From: Verrucomicrobiota bacterium
Lineage (GTDB): Bacteria > Verrucomicrobiota > Verrucomicrobiia > Opitutales > Opitutaceae
Direction of reading: 5' to 3'
Assembly (NCBI GenBank): GCA_018239675.1
Contig: JAFEGX010000042.1
Coordinates: 1 to 57,442 of the forward strand
DNA length: 57,442 nt
Part shown: piece by piece, positions 57,425 through 57,442 of the stretch
How the letters are laid out: each line of letters opens with the position of its first letter
Position numbering within the stretch: position 1 is the stretch's first letter
Made by a program: the position numbers and the translations under genes
The notes under the pieces: generated by a model
The model's database searches: none
What the model was told of the DNA's origin: nothing
What the model saw: only the letters and a program-made list of their open reading frames with translations

Positions 57425-57442
57425 AAAAAAATAAGGCCCCGG

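Overview
The window is a GC-rich, gene-dense stretch of bacterial chromosome (about 48 protein genes and one tRNA). It most resembles a Verrucomicrobiota genome of the Opitutales/Opitutaceae kind. That placement is inference, based on three things: a PilM/PilN-O/PilP/secretin block with the order of the Akkermansia Amuc_1101-1098 locus, a histidyl-tRNA synthetase of the divergent 'GLAYYTG/GFxxGD' type, and a housekeeping gene mix typical of a free-living heterotroph. No phage, transposase, CRISPR or plasmid genes were seen.

Layout. 1-3134: HU/IHF-type protein, hisS, alpha/beta hydrolase and ACT protein. 3294-7382 (minus): cdd, threonine-to-glycine catabolism (tdh, kbl), a DNA-repair methyltransferase and two unknown small genes. 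7768-12130: dGTPase-like, HD-domain and prolyl oligopeptidase genes. 12248-18520: amino-acid operon serA-plsY-hom-lysC-thrC. 18643-20433: cardiolipin synthase-like gene and tRNA-Tyr. 20803-24369 (minus): pyruvate dehydrogenase pdhA-pdhB-pdhC. 25208-30137: type IV pilus/secretin-like locus. 30302-32383: flap exonuclease, a small orphan and an orphan response regulator. 32809-36112: hisG with the agmatine-to-putrescine genes aguB and aguA and a lipoprotein. 36478-39607: rpsA and rpoD, convergent, each with an intrinsic terminator. 39797-43983 (minus): trpE, a secreted unknown and glmS. 44074-47490: glgC, lgt and a CorC-type protein. 47598-49081: gcvT-gcvH. 49244-53494: RND efflux pair. 53625-57305: typA, RDD protein and an esterase.

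How the genes work together: aspartate-family synthesis (lysC, hom, thrC) makes threonine. Tdh and Kbl can return threonine to glycine and acetyl-CoA. GcvT and GcvH feed glycine carbon into the folate pool, while SerA supplies serine. PDH links pyruvate to acetyl-CoA.

The most unusual content is between the genes. At least a dozen intergenic spaces carry arrays of degenerate 7-nt (sometimes 8- or 9-nt) tandem units. These are usually arranged as two inverted arms around a short spacer, each locus with its own unit sequence. Several supply the stop codon of the flanking gene or abut its start codon. They are concentrated at convergent gene ends and are the best candidate here for an undescribed genomic system.
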